This document shows positions 60,612 to 64,000 of a DNA stretch of 64,000 nt, in pieces. The position numbers and the translations under genes were made by a program. Each line of letters opens with the position of its first letter. Positions within the stretch are counted from its first letter, which is position 1. Origin of the DNA: Blastocystis sp. Blastoise (taxonomy: Eukaryota; Sar; Bigyra; Opalinata; Blastocystidae); contig JBBPEB010000015.1 of assembly GCA_039096225.1 (NCBI GenBank), positions 1,215,001 to 1,279,000 on the forward strand, given 5' to 3'. The notes below the pieces were generated by a model. It saw only the letters and a list, made by a program, of their open reading frames with translations. It had not been told where the DNA came from and did no database searches.

Positions 60612-61922
60612 TAATATTGTTATATAAAAAAAATATATCATTTTTTTAAAGACATGCCAATATATATAATTAATAATAATAATTATTATTATAATATATA
60701 TATACTGGATATTGGTATGAAATCAATTCAACTGCTGTTAATTCAGTATCCTGAAGATGTTTCAATAAATTAGAGGATGGAAGTCGAAATGTAAATCGAC
60801 GTATATAACCACTGCCATCTAACTATATAGTGAATCAAAGATATTCTTATATATTATTATATATTATTATATATTATTATATATTATTATTAAATATTAA
60901 TAAAACAATGATATTAAAATAATAATAATAATAGTTAGTATCATATATACCCACATAATCATTCTTGATACAAGTATATAACCTTCAGAATGTTGAGCTA
61001 AACTAGTCATCTATATATATATATAATATTATATATATAATATTATATAAATCATATTATATAAATCAAATACATATATATATATATATACATAGGTACG
61101 TAACGATGTTTTATAATATTTATAAGTCATAAAATTCCAATAATATGTATCAATATATAATTCATAAAATAAAAATGGAACTTGAATAAACCCTTTTCCA
61201 TCTTTAAAAATAGTTCGATCTTGTATAATTTGAAGAAAGAATCCTGGAAGATCAGGAGCCGAAGGCATAAGACTTTTACGGTTATTGGCTCTTAAACATT
61301 TTAAAGGACCTTCTTGAAATAATAATGCTAATGTTGTTATAAATAAACAAAAACTACCGGATACTATTGTATGATACATATATAAAGTACCAAAGAAATT
61401 AGAAAAAGCCTAGAATATTAATATATATATAATATTAATTAATTTTAAAATATTATGAATAACAAATATAATAATAGTATACAAGAATAGCTTTGCAAAA
61501 AATGAGTAAAATACACAGTGAAACACGTCCAGATAAAGAGATTGTTGGAAATTTAAGTTGTTCACAATCTCTTAGAATGTATCCAACCTATAGAAAATAT
61601 TAAAAAAAAAAGTTTACATGAAAGAGGAAATAATTGAGAAAATAATCAAAGTAAAGCTATTATAATAATTAAGCCAAAAAATAAATATTTTTCAGATAAT
61701 CTACATCATATAAAACCTGTCCATATATACCCAAACATATATAATGAACCATTCAATAATAGCAAGAAGGATACCATATAACTCGAGATCAACAGTATTA
61801 AATTCAATACTATTTGGTGGAGCCTGACATATAAATATTTAGAATAAGGAAAAAAAAGATACCCAACTTGGAGATGACACAGAAATAATAGCTTTTGGAT
61901 TTTTGAATTCAATTGGAAGCAT
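60095..61922 (-). CDS. Orphan multi-pass membrane protein with RS-rich tail
   Basis: About eight exons from ATG 61922 (MLPIEFKNPKAIISVSSPSW) to TAA 60095. Hydrophobic segments include LELYGILLAIIEWFIIY, LSGRVSLCILLIFCKAIL and TIVSGSFCLFITTLALLF. The middle has conserved-looking stretches (KSLMPSAPDLPGFFLQIIQD, GFIQVPFLFYELYIDTYYWN), then a soluble part (GYIRRFTFRLPSSNLLKHLQ, DTELTAVELISYQYP) and YYYGEITEFGYKLTESQKKT. The tail is Arg/Ser-rich (KSRKRSRSRENIRSPHG; CRRSPSPLSSRIY). I do not recognise the family. The exon joins around 61.4-61.7 kb are uncertain, so the number of membrane passes is not fixed. Divergent from the Rab-FYVE gene. Confidence 0.55.
60541..60605. repeat. (TA)n tract in an intron
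   Basis: Pure TA run directly upstream (plus-strand sense) of TATATTAAATAAT. It forms one end of an intron of the orphan membrane-protein gene. Confidence 0.9.
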
Positions 61923-62301
61923 TCTATTATTTATAGTTTACAACTAACTTTCATTTAACGAATATCCTTTAGTAAGGAAATATATTAAAAACACACTTGA
62001 AGAAATGACTAAAAATCTACTGAAAACGGTTTAATTCCAGAAACCTCCAAACAATTTTTATTTTTCAACCCAATGAGAACTCTGTTTCATGTTAATTTAA
62101 TGTTCTAATAAACAAATCAATATCTTACTTGTTTTCTAGAATAGAAGCTATTTAAGTATATGTTCTTATATTACATGAATATTTCTATATTTGTAATCAT
62201 TTTATTTATGACTATTTATTGAAATCTTTTCATGTAATCATTATATAGGGGGAGAATATTTTTAGAAAAAGTTTGAAATATCTTATAAACGTGTTCTGTC
62301 T
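61923..62301. other. Divergent upstream region
   Basis: Shared 5' region of the minus-strand orphan membrane protein and the plus-strand Rab-FYVE gene. No gene seen; no specific motif recognised. Confidence 0.45.
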
Positions 62302-63293
62302 ATGAAATCGATGAAACTTCTTGTTCTTGGGTCATCAGGGTATTTTTCAGTTATAATTATCTATAGATATTGAAATATGATTTATGTAGATGTGGAAAGA
62401 GTGAATTTATATATTCATTTACTGGTAAAAGAACAGATTCTGAAACGATGTTAAAATATGGAATGGATTATGTAGAAACTACTCTTAACAATGAACAAGA
62501 TCAACCACTTAATCTAGAAGTACTTTGTTATTGTTATTTAATTATTTGTGTTTGTTTGTTTTTTTTAGTATATTGAGTAATATTTCTTTAGTTATGGGAT
62601 ACTTATGGTTTATTATGGAAAAATAAAATAGGTACTTATTTCTTAGATCAGATTTCAGGAGCTATTATTATTTGTGATCTGAATAATCTAGAAGTATTTA
62701 TTCATTATAATTATATTTATGTATATATAGAGTTGTAATCAATTAATTGATTATATAAGTCTTGTATGTATATATATATATATTATTTAATGTATTAAAG
62801 ACTTTCTTATATACGAATATTTATTAAATATATAGTTTTATGATATTAAACGAGCATCTGGAATTCCTATTTTATTAATAGGTATATACATATAATGTTT
62901 ATTTTTAGCATATATATTATATATATTATATATATATAGGTAATAAATCTGATTTACATCGGAATGTAACAAAAGAGCGTATTAATAAATGCTTAGAAGA
63001 ACATACATCTAGAATTGTTGTATATAGATAACTATATATATATATTATATTATATTATACATATATATATAGCCTTATCTCTATACGGATCTATGTTCTT
63101 TAGAATCTAATGAGAATAATCAAGTTATATTAACATATATTAATAATATTCAAAAAGGAGAGTATATATATATATATATATATAGTTATAAATTTCTTTT
63201 TCTATTTTATTACTATTCATTATTATATATATATATATAGATTCATAATTCCAAAGAATGATTTTATTTCTTCAGATAAAGTATATATATATA

Positions 63294-63331
<38 letters not shown>

Positions 63332-63627
63332 GAATAAAAAGATATGTAATATATGTTCAAAATCCTTCTCATTTTTCAAAAAGAAATATGAGTGCCCGTA
63401 TTTTATTATTATATAAGTTTATTATTCTATTAATAATTCTATTAATAATTCTATTAATTATTCTATTAATTATTCTATTAATTATTCTATTAATTATTCT
63501 ATTAATTATTCTATTAATTATAATATATAGTAGTTGTCATCGATATATATGTAAGCAATGTTTATCAAAAAGTAGTGTATATATCAATGGAAAACAATAT
63601 TTTCTTTGTCAGATATGCTCGAAATAA
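62302..63627 (+). CDS. Rab-like GTPase fused to a C-terminal FYVE-type zinc finger
   Basis: About ten exons from ATG 62302 to TAA 63627. Exon 1 (62302-62339) joins 62390 to give KLLVLGSSGCGKSEF, an intact P-loop. Switch II reads LWDTYGLLW instead of WDTAGQE. ISGAIIICDLNN, IPILLIGNKSDLHR (the NKxD base motif) and LYTDLCSLESNENN (the G5 position) complete a Rab/Ras fold. After a short linker (IPKNDFISSDKNKK) comes a FYVE-type zinc finger: CNICSKSFSFFKKKYEC, then PSCHRYICKQCLSK and QYFLCQIC. This is C-x2-C-x12-C-x2-C-x4-C-x2-C...C-x2-C, the FYVE spacing. The PI3P-binding R-R/K-H-H-C-R motif is replaced by KKYECP. There is no C-terminal prenylation cysteine, so the finger may replace the lipid anchor. 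It probably acts on endosomes. The final intron holds a 13-bp TTCTATTAATTAT-type repeat. Confidence 0.82.
63419..63521. repeat. 13-bp tandem repeat in the last Rab-FYVE intron
   Basis: About eight copies of a TATTCTATTAATTAT-like unit (early copies TTCTATTAATAAT) fill the intron that splits the zinc finger between the codons for ECP and SCH. Confidence 0.8.
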
Positions 63628-64000
63628 TCTCTTCTAATCAATTTAAAACCAAATAAATATTTATTTTTAATATCCATTTTCATTTAGGATTCATTTTCTA
63701 TTTTTATCTTTTTTTCATTCATCTTTTTTTCATTTTCCTTTTTTAATTCATATTTTTTAAATATATATTATTTATACATTAAATGAAGAACTTTTATTCT
63801 TTAATCAACATAATTATTGTGTCACTTCTCCAAAATTCTTTTTTCTTCGTCTATTAATATATTAAATAAATATATCCTTTTTTTTAATTTTTATTTTGAT
63901 TTAGCCTTCATTTATCATAATTCGATGCATATTTTCACATGTTCAAATATTCCAAGAAACGCTTATTTGAATATACGTTGAGAAATCCTCTACTTTGCTC
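63628..64000. other. 3' flank of the Rab-FYVE gene
   Basis: T-rich downstream region (runs of TTTTTCATT). No gene seen before the window ends. Confidence 0.5.

Overview
The window is nuclear DNA from an extremely A+T-rich eukaryote with dense, very short introns. Nearly every gene is split by introns of about 30 to 350 nt that begin GTATAT or GTATGT and end (TA)nTAG. Twenty of the 21 gene models end in TAA, one in TAG and none in TGA. Coding regions carry Asn-rich low-complexity runs, and introns and spacers are full of (TA)n, (TAA)n and (AAAT)n. No ribosomal RNA, tRNA, CRISPR or prokaryotic operon features were seen. The lineage cannot be fixed from the sequence. The style resembles an amoebozoan or another free-living or anaerobic protist, and an A+T-rich early fungus is not excluded.

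Layout. 0.4-1.9 kb: LRR-like family gene. 2.6-3.8 kb: tetraspanning membrane protein. 4.2-4.7 kb (-): intronless four-TM protein. 5.5-8.1 kb: TPR-like plus ankyrin protein. 8.7-10.7 kb: secreted sphingomyelinase-type phosphodiesterase. 11.0-13.0 kb: second LRR-like gene with a possible BTB-like N-terminus. 13.3-15.6 kb (-): GPR180/TMEM145-like seven-TM protein. 15.7-19.3 kb: Sec1/Munc18-family protein. 19.7-20.5 kb: a complete non-autonomous hAT-type transposon with 71-bp inverted repeats and an 8-bp target duplication. 20.6-21.1 kb: TXNDC12-like ER thioredoxin protein. 21.6-27.8 kb (-): a giant type I surface protein made of three copies of a four-module unit. 29.4-32.8 kb: Utp4/cirhin. 33.2-33.8 kb (-): Spt4. 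34.1-41.2 kb: a very large orphan protein. 41.7-42.5 kb (-): 5-formyl-THF cyclo-ligase. 42.8-44.9 kb: CENATAC/CCDC84-like minor-spliceosome protein. 45.7-47.6 kb (-): fucosyltransferase-like type II membrane protein. 48.3-49.4 kb (-): cyclin T/K-like. 50.1-52.2 kb (-): beta-hexosaminidase. 54.7-58.5 kb (-): Myb/SANT protein with a long disordered tail. 60.1-61.9 kb (-): orphan membrane protein. 62.3-63.6 kb: a Rab-like GTPase fused to a FYVE-type zinc finger.

Themes. Genes are independent units, often in divergent pairs with short shared upstream regions (Spt4/orphan, cyclo-ligase/CENATAC, orphan membrane protein/Rab-FYVE). Several products serve the secretory and endolysosomal system: the SM protein, Rab-FYVE, hexosaminidase, sphingomyelinase-like enzyme, TXNDC12-like, GPR180-like and fucosyltransferase-like proteins. 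Another set serves gene expression: Utp4, Spt4, cyclin, CENATAC and Myb. The most unusual items are the triplicated modular receptor, the Rab-FYVE fusion and the hAT element. Exon-intron models were made by eye, so exact junctions, especially in the largest genes, are approximate.
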